In this document: positions 31,766-39,420 of the stretch, in pieces | How the letters are laid out: each line of letters begins with the position of its first letter | Position numbering within the stretch: the first letter of the stretch is position 1 | NCBI GenBank assembly: GCA_029219345.1 | Contig: JAQXTF010000013.1 | Span: forward strand, 1-42,072 | Direction of reading: 5' to 3' | Source: Eggerthellales bacterium | Lineage (GTDB): Bacteria > Actinomycetota > Coriobacteriia > Coriobacteriales > Eggerthellaceae | DNA: 42,072 nucleotides | The notes under the pieces: model-generated | Databases searched by the model: none | What the model was told of the DNA's origin: nothing | Seen by the model: the letters and a program-made list of their open reading frames with translations, nothing else | Program-made: the position numbers and the translations under genes

Positions 31766-34108
31766 TTATTTAGCCTTTCCAGTCGTAACAACCAGCTCAG
31801 AAACGCTCATGTCGTTTTCCTTGGTCACGGGGTACAGCTTGCAAATCTGGTTTGCATAGGGAGCGCCGTACAGGGTAGGACCGGTTACGCCCTGAACAGT
31901 CAGGTTGTTGATGTTGCAGTCGAATACGCCGTACAGGTTGGGAGCTGCGCCCTCAGTCTCGGGGAACCACCAGCCGTGCTCTGCACGTACGGTGTCCTTC
32001 TTCAGAGAGTTGTTGATGCGAACACGCTGCTTGCACTTGCCGCGCATGTTCTCAATCCAGATCCAGTCGCCCTCATGAACGCCCAGCTCAGCAGCGAGCT
32101 CGGAGTGCAGGTCTACCAGCGGATCGGGATGGTTTGCACGCAGGCGAGGAACCTGACGCTCTTCGGAGTGGAAGTATTCCCAAGTACGAGCACCAGTGGT
32201 CAGGATGTAGGGATACTCTTCCATCAGTTCGGGAGTAGAAACGGGGGACTCAGGCGGCTCTTCGAAGTAGGGCAGCGGATCGAAGCCCCATGCCTCGAAC
32301 AGAGTGTTGTAGAGTTCGCAACGACCAGTGTTGGTGTTGAAGCCGGGGTAACCGTCGTCACGCAGCCAGCCCAGTTCGTACTTGCGATAAGCCCAGTCAT
32401 CAGGCCAGTCGATAACCTTCTCACGCAGTTCCTGGAAGGTTTCGTCGGTCTTGTGAGGCCAACCAGCATGGAAGCGGTTACCAGCCTGGATCCACCAGGT
32501 CATCATTTCCTCGTCGGTCTCCCAGGGGAAGCGCTCGGGGTGCAGGTACTTGCCCAGTTCAAGGATGATCTGCTCGTCGGACTTTGCCTCGTAGTAGTCA
32601 GCAACCTTGACGATGGAGCGCAGGGGCCACCACCATACACGAGCGGAGTTACGCTCTGCAGACATGCCGCAGGGAAGAACGATGTCAGCGCAAGCAATTG
32701 CGGTGGGGGTCATGAATACGTCAACAACAACGTTGTACCAAACAGACTTCATTGCACGGTAAACGCGAGGAGCGTCAGCAGCCATGTTGGCAATGGGGTT
32801 GGTGGACTGAATGAACTGCATACGAATGGGGTAAGGCTCGCCAGTTTCGATAGCGTTCAGAACGGTGTCGCCATTAGCGGTGGGGTCGAAGCCCAGAGCA
32901 TGCAGAGGAGAGGTCTCAACACCGAGCATCTTGCCCAGCATCTCGTCAGAGAGGAACCACATGCCGCAGCCGTAGGAGTCAGGAATGTCGTAAGCGCAAC
33001 GAGGGATCATCATGCCGCCGGGGACGTCGATGTCGCCGCAGATAGCGCCGATGGACAGCAGAGCCTGAGCGGTGGGGATACCGCAAACAGACTGGTCAAC
33101 CTTCAGACCCCACTGAACAGTGGAGGGCTTGCCGGAAGCGAAGGCGCGTGCAGCACCGCGGATGAGCTCGGGGTCAACGCCAGCGATCTTGCCAGCAACC
33201 TCGGGAGCGTACTCGCGAGCGCGCTCAGCCAGCTCGTCGAAGCCATAGCACCAGTACTCAACGAATTCGTGATCGTACAGATCCTCTTCGATGATAACGT
33301 TGATCATGGACAGAACAACAGCAGCGTCGGTACCAGGACGAACCTGCAGCCAGTACTCAGCCTTGGAGGCCAGCCAGGTGCAAGAGGGATCCAGAACGAT
33401 CAGCTTGGTGCCGCCCTGCTTCATAACGTCAACAATCCAGTGACCGAAGAAGCCGTCGCCGTTGGAGACCAGAGCGTTGTTACCAACGTTCAGGATGTAC
33501 TCGGGGTACACGTACTCGGGGTCAGCGTAGCGCTTCTCCAGGTGCTGGGACATGTCGGCTACGAAGAAGTCGCCCATGAAGCAGTGACCGATGGTGGTAC
33601 GGGGCAGGTAGCAAGAGTCGCCGGAGAGGAAGCCCAGAACGAAGTTGGGGGAGTCAAAAGCAGCGTAGCTCAGGTAAGGGGTCTGCCAGCAGATGTTACG
33701 GCCGGTACCCTGCATGGAAACGATGGACTCGGGGCCGTAGTCACGCCAGATCTCACGTACGTGAGCAGCGATGTCTTCGTAAGCCTCTTCCCAAGTGATG
33801 CGCTCCCACTTGTTCTCGCCGCGTTCGCCAACGCGCTTCAGGGGGTACTTCAGACGATCAGGATGATAGAAGGTCTCAACTACGTCCAGACAACGCATGC
33901 AGAGACGACCCTGATTGTAAGGAGACAGGGGGTCGCCTTCGACCTTTTCTACCTTGCCATCCTTGGTGTAGTAAAGAACAGAGCAACCGTTGTGGCAACC
34001 AGGAGCAGTCCACATGTTGGTACGAGTTACGGTGTACTCGCCTTCCTGCCATTGCCAATCGGTCTTGTAGACGTCTTTGTTAACGCCTTCGAGTTCGTTT
34101 GTAAGCAT
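31766..34108 (-). CDS. molybdopterin (bis-MGD) oxidoreductase of the DMSO reductase superfamily
   Basis: 780 aa catalytic subunit. The Fe-S region has Cys38-x3-Cys42-x27-Cys70-x2-Cys73; the canonical first cysteine is Ala35, so cluster ligation is unusual. Molybdopterin-binding segments include WERITWEEAYEDIA, GTGRNICWQTPYLSYAA, YILNVGNNALVSNGDG, KLIVLDPSCTWLASKAEYWLQVRPGTDAAV and ICGDIDVPGG, with a C-terminal dinucleotide domain. The molybdenum ligand may be Ser165 or Cys166 in SGDSCYLPR; this is inferred from position. No Tat signal is present, suggesting cytoplasmic action. The ATG at 34108 has AAAGG 9 nt before it. Acetylene-hydratase, transhydroxylase and catechol-dehydroxylase-like families are possible relatives; the substrate is unknown. 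Confidence 0.9.
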   Translation of the reverse strand: MLTNELEGVNKDVYKTDWQWQEGEYTVTRTNMWTAPGCHNGCSVLYYTKDGKVEKVEGDPLSPYNQGRLCMRCLDVVETFYHPDRLKYPLKRVGERGENKWERITWEEAYEDIAAHVREIWRDYGPESIVSMQGTGRNICWQTPYLSYAAFDSPNFVLGFLSGDSCYLPRTTIGHCFMGDFFVADMSQHLEKRYADPEYVYPEYILNVGNNALVSNGDGFFGHWIVDVMKQGGTKLIVLDPSCTWLASKAEYWLQVRPGTDAAVVLSMINVIIEEDLYDHEFVEYWCYGFDELAERAREYAPEVAGKIAGVDPELIRGAARAFASGKPSTVQWGLKVDQSVCGIPTAQALLSIGAICGDIDVPGGMMIPRCAYDIPDSYGCGMWFLSDEMLGKMLGVETSPLHALGFDPTANGDTVLNAIETGEPYPIRMQFIQSTNPIANMAADAPRVYRAMKSVWYNVVVDVFMTPTAIACADIVLPCGMSAERNSARVWWWPLRSIVKVADYYEAKSDEQIILELGKYLHPERFPWETDEEMMTWWIQAGNRFHAGWPHKTDETFQELREKVIDWPDDWAYRKYELGWLRDDGYPGFNTNTGRCELYNTLFEAWGFDPLPYFEEPPESPVSTPELMEEYPYILTTGARTWEYFHSEERQVPRLRANHPDPLVDLHSELAAELGVHEGDWIWIENMRGKCKQRVRINNSLKKDTVRAEHGWWFPETEGAAPNLYGVFDCNINNLTVQGVTGPTLYGAPYANQICKLYPVTKENDMSVSELVVTTGKAK

Positions 34109-34209
34109 ACTCGATAACCTTTCATTCCTTTGGTAAAATGAAAAATGCATGCGAGGCTCTACCTTTTGGGGTGGGGCCTCCCTTGGCTTTTACAAGCCTG
34201 TTTGGGGAC

Positions 34210-34380
34210 TTACACGCCCTGAGACGGATCCCAGCGACGGGGCTTGGTCCAGTCACGGCCAGCCTTGTCGGTAGCATTCTGCTGCCAAGCCTTCTTGTTC
34301 TTCTCAGCGTCAGCCATATGAGCGTCCTTGCGGCTCTGCTGGAAGTCCTTGTTGTAAGTCTGATCACGTTCGTCTGCCAT
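34210..34380 (-). CDS. 56-aa charged protein leading the molybdoenzyme operon
   Basis: Highly charged and without cysteine or membrane helix: MADERDQTYNKDF, then a Lys/Ala/Asp-rich helix, ending WTKPRRWDPSQGV. The ATG at 34380 has GGGAGG 7 nt upstream, one of the best ribosome sites here, which argues that it is real. About 100 nt separate it from the oxidoreductase gene. I do not recognise it; a regulator, chaperone-like adaptor or third subunit are all possible. Confidence 0.65.
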   Translation of the reverse strand: MADERDQTYNKDFQQSRKDAHMADAEKNKKAWQQNATDKAGRDWTKPRRWDPSQGV

Positions 34381-34409
34381 TGATTGCCTCCCTTCAATCC
34401 TATCCATTC

Positions 34410-34473
34410 ACTGCAGTTCCTCTTCCTGCAGTAAATCGGCCATATATGTCGAATGACGCGCACGCCATGTCGA
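34410..34473. promoter_or_regulatory. repeats in the upstream region of the molybdoenzyme operon
   Basis: ACTGCAG at 34410-34416 is mirrored by CTGCAGT at 34426-34432. Further out ATGTCGA occurs twice in the same direction (34446-34452 and 34467-34473), 21 bp apart, i.e. two helical turns. Candidate operators for the divergent LuxR protein or another regulator. Confidence 0.4.
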
Positions 34474-34739
34474 TCCGGGTTATGGGAGCTAGTATTCTCT
34501 CTGTCTTAAAAATAGGCTTAGAAAAATACACTCTAAAATTGCACTATTTTGACATTGAGAAAAGCTACACCCTTTGCGCTCCTTCTCATGAGCGCTCGTC
34601 CAAAACCCTTTTTTGGACAGTTTTGAATATACGCGCGACCGTTTACCCGCAAAATAGACACAAAAAGTGATTCTTATGAGCAAAGGGGAGCTTTTTTCCC
34701 AGTTGACCGAAACTCTTACCGCTGTTTTAGGATATTGCT

Positions 34740-34786
34740 TACTCAAAAATAGGAAGTTAGAATTTTCGAGTGAGTATAAATACTCA
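34740..34786. promoter_or_regulatory. TACTCA/TGAGTA half-sites upstream of the LuxR gene
   Basis: The perfect inverted pair TGAGTAT-AA-ATACTCA is at 34771-34786, and a further TACTCA half-site at 34740-34745, in an A+T-rich stretch 120-170 nt before the regulator. The rest of 34474-34908 has no gene I can support. Confidence 0.4.
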
Positions 34787-34908
34787 TTTTTGGGAATACG
34801 TAAAATAAGGTAGATTAATAGCGCCGTGTGATAACATTTCTTCCGCAAGCTGCTTTTATTTCCACCAAAACTGGCACCATATAGCTCAAACATCGGATTG
34901 GGGGATCC

Positions 34909-35751
34909 ATGACTCAGGGGAAGCTCTTCGAAAGAGACTGGCGTTCACTTCTTGAGGCCATCTTAAGAATCAACTCAGCCACCGACATCGCTCTTCTTCA
35001 GCGCATTTCCCTTGAGTGTTTACGCGCGTTGGTTCCTTCCGATCAGTACGCCTTCTTCATTTCCCGCACCGGCACCCGTGAAGCACTGGGTGAGCCCTAT
35101 ATCATGGGCGTTGAAGCGAAATACCTTGATAAGTTCATGGTCGGCGACTACAACACCGGCGAAGACGCCGAAACATTCTTTTCAGGCCGCCACATTCTGA
35201 GCCACAACACTGAAACTTCTCGCGATAGCGATCAAATCCCCGAGGATTATTTGGTAGAAACCCGCATTTACAAGGAAATCTACGCGCCCCAGGGCATTCA
35301 TTATGGCATGCGCTCGTCTTTGATGTTCCGCCGCAAGTTCGTGGGCTCGCTGGAGCTCTTCAACAGCAAGAAGCGCGGCGACTACACCGACAAGCAGCTG
35401 GAGATCATGACGCTTTTGGCTCCCCATATTGCAAACAGGCTGGGCCTTCTCATGGATGCCGAGTCGCGCAGCAACTCCTCCCCCACCCTTGTTCCCGAGG
35501 AAATCAAGGAACTGTTCCATCTGACGGACCGCGAGGCCGAGATTGTGTCCATGCTTTCCACCGGCGCCGAAGATCACACCATCATCAACGAGCTGTACAT
35601 TTCCGGCTCCACGTTTAAGAAGCACCTGTACAACGCCTACAAAAAGATGGGCGTAAGCAGCCGCACCCAGCTTTTCAACACGCTTTTGGCCGCCAAGAGT
35701 AACAGCGCGAAAAAGACAAAGCGCCCAAGGCCCAACGGTAATCTCTCATAA
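34909..35751 (+). CDS. LuxR-family transcriptional regulator with N-terminal sensor domain
   Basis: 280 aa, soluble. Residues 15-190 form a GAF-like sensor (ATDIALLQRISLECLRALVPSDQYAFFI, YGMRSSLMFRRKFVGSLELFN). A LuxR/GerE helix-turn-helix occupies about 203-262, with LTDREAEIVSMLSTGAEDHTIINELYIS and the recognition helix STFKKHLYNAYKKMGVSSRTQL. GGGGGA lies just before the ATG. It is divergent from the molybdoenzyme operon, the classic position for its regulator; ligand sensing by the GAF-like domain is inferred. Confidence 0.88.
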   Translation: MTQGKLFERDWRSLLEAILRINSATDIALLQRISLECLRALVPSDQYAFFISRTGTREALGEPYIMGVEAKYLDKFMVGDYNTGEDAETFFSGRHILSHNTETSRDSDQIPEDYLVETRIYKEIYAPQGIHYGMRSSLMFRRKFVGSLELFNSKKRGDYTDKQLEIMTLLAPHIANRLGLLMDAESRSNSSPTLVPEEIKELFHLTDREAEIVSMLSTGAEDHTIINELYISGSTFKKHLYNAYKKMGVSSRTQLFNTLLAAKSNSAKKTKRPRPNGNLS

Positions 35752-35794
35752 TGTAGCAAGCAGCAAACGCTGCGCTCTCACCCACCAACGAAAC

Positions 35795-35826
35795 GGGGCT
35801 GCCTCCTTGGGAGACAGCCTCTTTTG
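35795..35826 (+). terminator. terminator after the LuxR gene
   Basis: A 9-bp stem with one mismatch (35797-35805 and 35811-35819) ends in TCTTTTGTT on the plus strand, between the LuxR stop at 35751 and the convergent nrdD stop at 35846. Confidence 0.65.
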
Positions 35827-35845
35827 TTGCACTGTTGCGCGCAGG

Positions 35846-38164
35846 CTACATTTGGTGCTTCACGCGGTCGCGCTCCTCAGCACGCTTGGCGTCGTTGAAG
35901 CGGTCCAGGGTACCTACCAGGTAGCCAGTAATGCGGCGAATGCGCTCAAAGCCCACTTCGGCGTCTTCCTCATGGCGGCCGCACTTGGGGCAGGTGTCGT
36001 TGATGATGCCGTTAAAACCGCAGATGGGGTCACGGTCAACGGGATGGTTGATGGAGCCGTAGCCAATGCCGCTTTCCTTCATGTGGCGGATGATGGCCTC
36101 AAAAGCCTCCAGGTTCTTGGTGGGGTCGCCGTCCATTTCCACATAGCTGATGTGGCCCGCGTTGGTCAGACTATGGTAGGGCGCCTCCAGCTCAATCTTG
36201 CGGAAGGCCTCAATGTCGTAGTGTACGGGCACGTGGAAGCTGTTGGTGTAGTAGTCGCGGTCGGTGACGCCGGGAATGGAGCCGTAGCGGGCGCGGTCCA
36301 TGCGCACGAAGCGGCCGGACAAGCCCTCGGCAGGGGTGGCCAGCAGCGTGTAGTTCATGCCGGTCCTCTGGGACAGGCGGTTCAGGTAGGCGCGCATGTG
36401 ACCCACAATCTCCAAGCCCAACTTCTGGCTTTCGGGGCTTTCGCCGTGATGCTTGCCGGTCAGAGCCTTCAGGGTTTCGGCCAGGCCAATGAAGCCCACG
36501 GAAAGGGTGCCATGCTTCAGCACTTCGCGCACTTCATCGTCGTAGTGCAGATTCTCGGAGTCAATCCACACGCCCTGGCCCATAAGGAAGGGAGAATTGT
36601 ACACGTGCTTGCCGGCCTGGATTTCAAAGCGCTCGTTCAGCTGGGCCACGCACAGGGCCAGTTTGGAATCCAGCAGGTCAAAGAACAGGTCAATGTCGCC
36701 ATGGGAGCGAATGGCCAGGCGCGGCAGGTTGATGGAGGTGAAGCTCAAGTTGCCGCGGCCGGGCGTGATCTCGCGGTTGGGGTCGTGCACGTTGCCCATA
36801 ACGCGGGTGCGGCAACCCATGTAGCTGATTTCCGTTTCGGGCGTACCCTTGTAGTAGGGCAGGTTGAAGGGGGCGTCCTGGAAGCTGAAGTTGGGGAACA
36901 GGCGCTTGGCGGAGCAACGAAGGGCCAGCTTGAACAGGTCAGAGTTGGGGTCGCCGGGGTTGTAGGTCACGCCTTCCTTCACGCGGAAGATCTGCACGGG
37001 GAAGATGGCGGTTTCACCATCGCCCATGCCCTCTTCGGTGGCCAGCAGGGTGTTCTTAATGACCATGCGGCCCTCGGGACTGGTGTCCATGCCGTAGTTC
37101 ACGGAGCTGAAGGGGGTCTGGGCGCCGGCGCGGGAATGCATGGTGTTCAGATTGTGGATCAGGGCTTCCATGGCCTGATAGGTAGAGCGGTCGGTGTCGG
37201 CGTAGGCGTGCTTTTCCACGTAGGCGAACACACGGGCGGCGGTTTCGGCACCGGTGGCCTCGGTCAGGGCGGCCATGACGGCTTCGCGGAAAGCGGGGTC
37301 AATCTCCATGGAGGCAACAACGCCGGTCTGTTCCTCAATGGCGTCCAGGGTGTTCTGGGTCCAAGCACGAGGATCTTCCAGGTCAGACAGCAGTTCCAGG
37401 GCCTCTGCCAGATGCTTCTTGAACATCTTGCGATAGGTCTTGCGCACGCCATCGCCCAGGCAGTAATCAAAGTCGCAGACGGACTGGCCGCCGTGCTGGT
37501 CGTTTTGGTTGGACTGCACCGCAATGCAGGCCAGGGCCGCGTAGGAGGCAATGTCGTTGGGCTCGCGCAGGGCGCCATGGCCAGTGGAGAAGCCGCCCTT
37601 GAACAGTTTGCGCAGCTCAATCTGGCAGCAGGTGGTGGTCAGAGTGTAGAAGTCAAGGTCATGAATGTGGATGTCGCCTTCGCTATGGGCGCGGGCGAAG
37701 CGGGGATCAAGGACGCACATCTCATAGAACTGCTTGGCGCTTTCGGAGCCGTACTTCAGCATGGTGCCCATGGCGGTGTCGGCGTCGATGTTGGCGTTTT
37801 CACGCTTCATGTCAGACTCAGAGGCCTTGGAGAAGGTGATGTCTTTCAGGGTCTGAATCAGACGGCTGTTCACGTCGCGGATACGATTGCGCTCAGCGCG
37901 ATACAGAATGTAGGCCTTGGCGGTTTGAGTGAAGCCCTCTTCGATCAGGGTTTCTTCAACCAGGTCTTGCACGCCTTCAACAGTAGGGGTGCCCTCAATG
38001 GCGCCGGATTCCAGCTTTTCAACCACGCGCTCAGCGATGCCGTCCGCCACACCACGCGGCTGCATTGCCGCGCTGGCGCGAAAGGCCTTCTCTACCGCTT
38101 CTGCGATTTTTTCTTGATGGAAGTCAACCGCGCGACCGTCGCGCTTGACAATGCTCATCACCAT
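35846..38164 (-). CDS. nrdD: anaerobic (class III) ribonucleoside-triphosphate reductase
   Basis: 772 aa. It makes deoxyribonucleoside triphosphates without oxygen. Features: an N-terminal ATP-cone (SIVKRDGRAVDFHQEKIAEAVEKAF), the active-site cysteine region TTCCQIELRKL, many glycyl-radical-barrel segments, and a zinc-ribbon-like CGFNGIINDTCPKCGRHE. The glycyl radical motif RITGYLVG has its Gly near residue 747. The first position of the zinc motif is Asp where E. coli has Cys; this may be a lineage variant. The start at 38164 is favoured by GGGG 6 nt before; 38158 is possible. nrdG is 19 kb away. Confidence 0.96.
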   Translation of the reverse strand: MVMSIVKRDGRAVDFHQEKIAEAVEKAFRASAAMQPRGVADGIAERVVEKLESGAIEGTPTVEGVQDLVEETLIEEGFTQTAKAYILYRAERNRIRDVNSRLIQTLKDITFSKASESDMKRENANIDADTAMGTMLKYGSESAKQFYEMCVLDPRFARAHSEGDIHIHDLDFYTLTTTCCQIELRKLFKGGFSTGHGALREPNDIASYAALACIAVQSNQNDQHGGQSVCDFDYCLGDGVRKTYRKMFKKHLAEALELLSDLEDPRAWTQNTLDAIEEQTGVVASMEIDPAFREAVMAALTEATGAETAARVFAYVEKHAYADTDRSTYQAMEALIHNLNTMHSRAGAQTPFSSVNYGMDTSPEGRMVIKNTLLATEEGMGDGETAIFPVQIFRVKEGVTYNPGDPNSDLFKLALRCSAKRLFPNFSFQDAPFNLPYYKGTPETEISYMGCRTRVMGNVHDPNREITPGRGNLSFTSINLPRLAIRSHGDIDLFFDLLDSKLALCVAQLNERFEIQAGKHVYNSPFLMGQGVWIDSENLHYDDEVREVLKHGTLSVGFIGLAETLKALTGKHHGESPESQKLGLEIVGHMRAYLNRLSQRTGMNYTLLATPAEGLSGRFVRMDRARYGSIPGVTDRDYYTNSFHVPVHYDIEAFRKIELEAPYHSLTNAGHISYVEMDGDPTKNLEAFEAIIRHMKESGIGYGSINHPVDRDPICGFNGIINDTCPKCGRHEEDAEVGFERIRRITGYLVGTLDRFNDAKRAEERDRVKHQM

Positions 38165-38200
38165 AAGGGTCCCCAATCCTTGAGTTCAACTGCATTTTTG

Positions 38201-38216
38201 GTCCAACATATTGTGA
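38201..38216. promoter_or_regulatory. candidate NrdR box upstream of nrdD
   Basis: On the minus strand TCACAATATGTTGGAC matches 11 of 16 positions of the NrdR pattern ACACAATATATTGTGT, including CACAATAT and TTG. A weaker ATATATT-centred match lies at 38245-38260, 44 bp away, longer than the usual spacing of about three helical turns. Confidence 0.4.
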
Positions 38217-38358
38217 AAATAGCTAAACCAGTATTTTTCATTTTCTCTAATATATGTTTGATATGCAAGATTTTTTTCTAATAGATTCAGGGGATTTGAA
38301 CGTCAATATTTGCCACGCGCAAGCGCCCGAAAGAGCGGAATGTGGTATGGTGGCTTCC

Positions 38359-39027
38359 ATGAACGCCGTGATTCTGACATGCTCGTCTTTGACCCCCTTC
38401 GTGGAAGCCGCCCAGGCTTCTCAGGGCACCGCTTTGCCTGTGGTGGAAGTTGATCGCAACTACCACGCAGAGCCTGCGCGCATGAAGGAAAAACTGGCTG
38501 AAATCATTGACGGCCTGCCCCCAGAGGTGGACACCGTGCTGGTGGCCATGGGTTTTTGCGGCGGCGCCTGGGATCACGTGACGTGCAGCCGCCGAGTGGT
38601 CATCCCCCGCTTCGATGACTGCGTTTCAATTCTGCTAAACACCGATGATGATTACCACGCCAACCTGAAAGCGCCGGGGCATCTGTACCTGTACGAAAAC
38701 GATCCCGATCAGTTTTCGGCCATCGCGCTTATACGCAGCGATTGCAGCGACAGCCCCGAATTCGCAGGCCTATCCCAGGAGGACCTGTTCCACTACTTCT
38801 TCGATGCCTACCACACCATGGCCATCATCGACACGGGCCTCAACGATTGCTACAGCGAGGAGTACGTCATAGCCGCCCAGAACGAGGCCGACCAGATCAA
38901 CGCCGCGCTAGATTACGCTCCTGGCAGCAACCACACTATGGAAAAGCTGGTCAGCGGCCAATGGGATGAGCAATTCCTAGTGGCCGAGCCCGGCACCCTC
39001 ATCAAACACGGCCTCTTTTTCGAATAA
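38359..39027 (+). CDS. DUF1638 family protein
   Basis: 222 aa. It begins MNAVILTCSSLTPFV and contains the DUF1638 pattern: DTVLVAMGFCGGAWDHVTCSRRVVIPRFDDCVSILL, then YLYENDP. Conserved Cys residues in GFCGG and in DDC suggest metal or corrinoid interaction; family members often lie beside corrinoid-dependent methyltransferase genes, but none is seen here. The start at 38359 was preferred because upstream codons are in the promoter-rich gap; ATG at 38347 is an alternative. It is divergent from nrdD. Confidence 0.78.
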   Translation: MNAVILTCSSLTPFVEAAQASQGTALPVVEVDRNYHAEPARMKEKLAEIIDGLPPEVDTVLVAMGFCGGAWDHVTCSRRVVIPRFDDCVSILLNTDDDYHANLKAPGHLYLYENDPDQFSAIALIRSDCSDSPEFAGLSQEDLFHYFFDAYHTMAIIDTGLNDCYSEEYVIAAQNEADQINAALDYAPGSNHTMEKLVSGQWDEQFLVAEPGTLIKHGLFFE

Positions 39028-39211
39028 ATCCTGCCAAACGACCTGCGCGCTGGAGCAGGAGCCACTCGTTATCTGGTGACGACCCTTCTGAACCATTGCG
39101 GGGAATAAGTCGTTGCGAAGGCTCTCGCCAAGAGCCGCCCGAACGGTCCAGAACGAACGCTTCCCCCCAATCAATTGAAGGCCGCTGCTTAGGCGCGCTA
39201 CCTCAAATTGA

Positions 39212-39314
39212 CGTTTCTGTGGTAGATTTTCATTCTTTCTTTCGTTTCTGTGGTAATTTTTGAAATAATTACCACATAAACGTTCATTTTTTGACGAAAA
39301 CTACCACAGAAACG
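39212..39314. repeat. nested inverted repeats built from four CGTTTCTGTGGTA copies
   Basis: The 13-mer occurs at 39212-39224 and 39243-39255 on the plus strand, and inverted at 39270-39282 (one mismatch) and 39302-39314. The outer and inner pairs form two nested palindromes in the 393-bp convergent gap between the DUF1638 gene and guaB. The rest of that gap (39028-39211) shows no gene I can support. Confidence 0.8.
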
Positions 39315-39336
39315 AAAAACGCCACGCATAAAAAAG

Positions 39337-39359
39337 AAGGCCCCGCAATACGGGGCCTT
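39337..39359 (-). terminator. guaB terminator
   Basis: Perfect 9-bp stem AAGGCCCCG (39337-39345 with 39351-39359), 5-nt loop, followed on the minus strand by CTTTTTTATG. It lies 62 nt beyond the guaB stop. Confidence 0.88.
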
Positions 39360-39420
39360 CCGAGCAGATAAACGCATGAAGCAGCGAACGCAGCGTTAAG
39401 GGCGAAAAATCGTCCTAAAT

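Noticed and set aside
31976-34117. 713-codon plus-strand open frame opposite the molybdoenzyme
   Set aside because: Shadow of the catalytic subunit's codon usage; no domain and no start signal.
34489-34893. 134-codon minus-strand frame in the LuxR/molybdoenzyme gap
   Set aside because: A+T-rich, Ser/Lys/Tyr-biased translation unlike neighbouring genes, no ribosome site, and it covers the likely regulatory motifs.
35846-38164. Missing first zinc cysteine of NrdD as a notable defect
   Set aside because: Asp at that position may be a common variant in this branch of class III reductases; without an alignment I cannot call it unusual.
35807-38281. 824-codon plus-strand open frame opposite nrdD
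   Set aside because: Antisense to a complete nrdD with all family motifs; the translation is a repetitive Gly/Val/His-rich mirror of codon bias and has no ribosome site.
39212-39314. Short CRISPR-like array
   Set aside because: The four repeat copies are only 13 bp, alternate in orientation, have irregular spacing, and there are no cas genes nearby.
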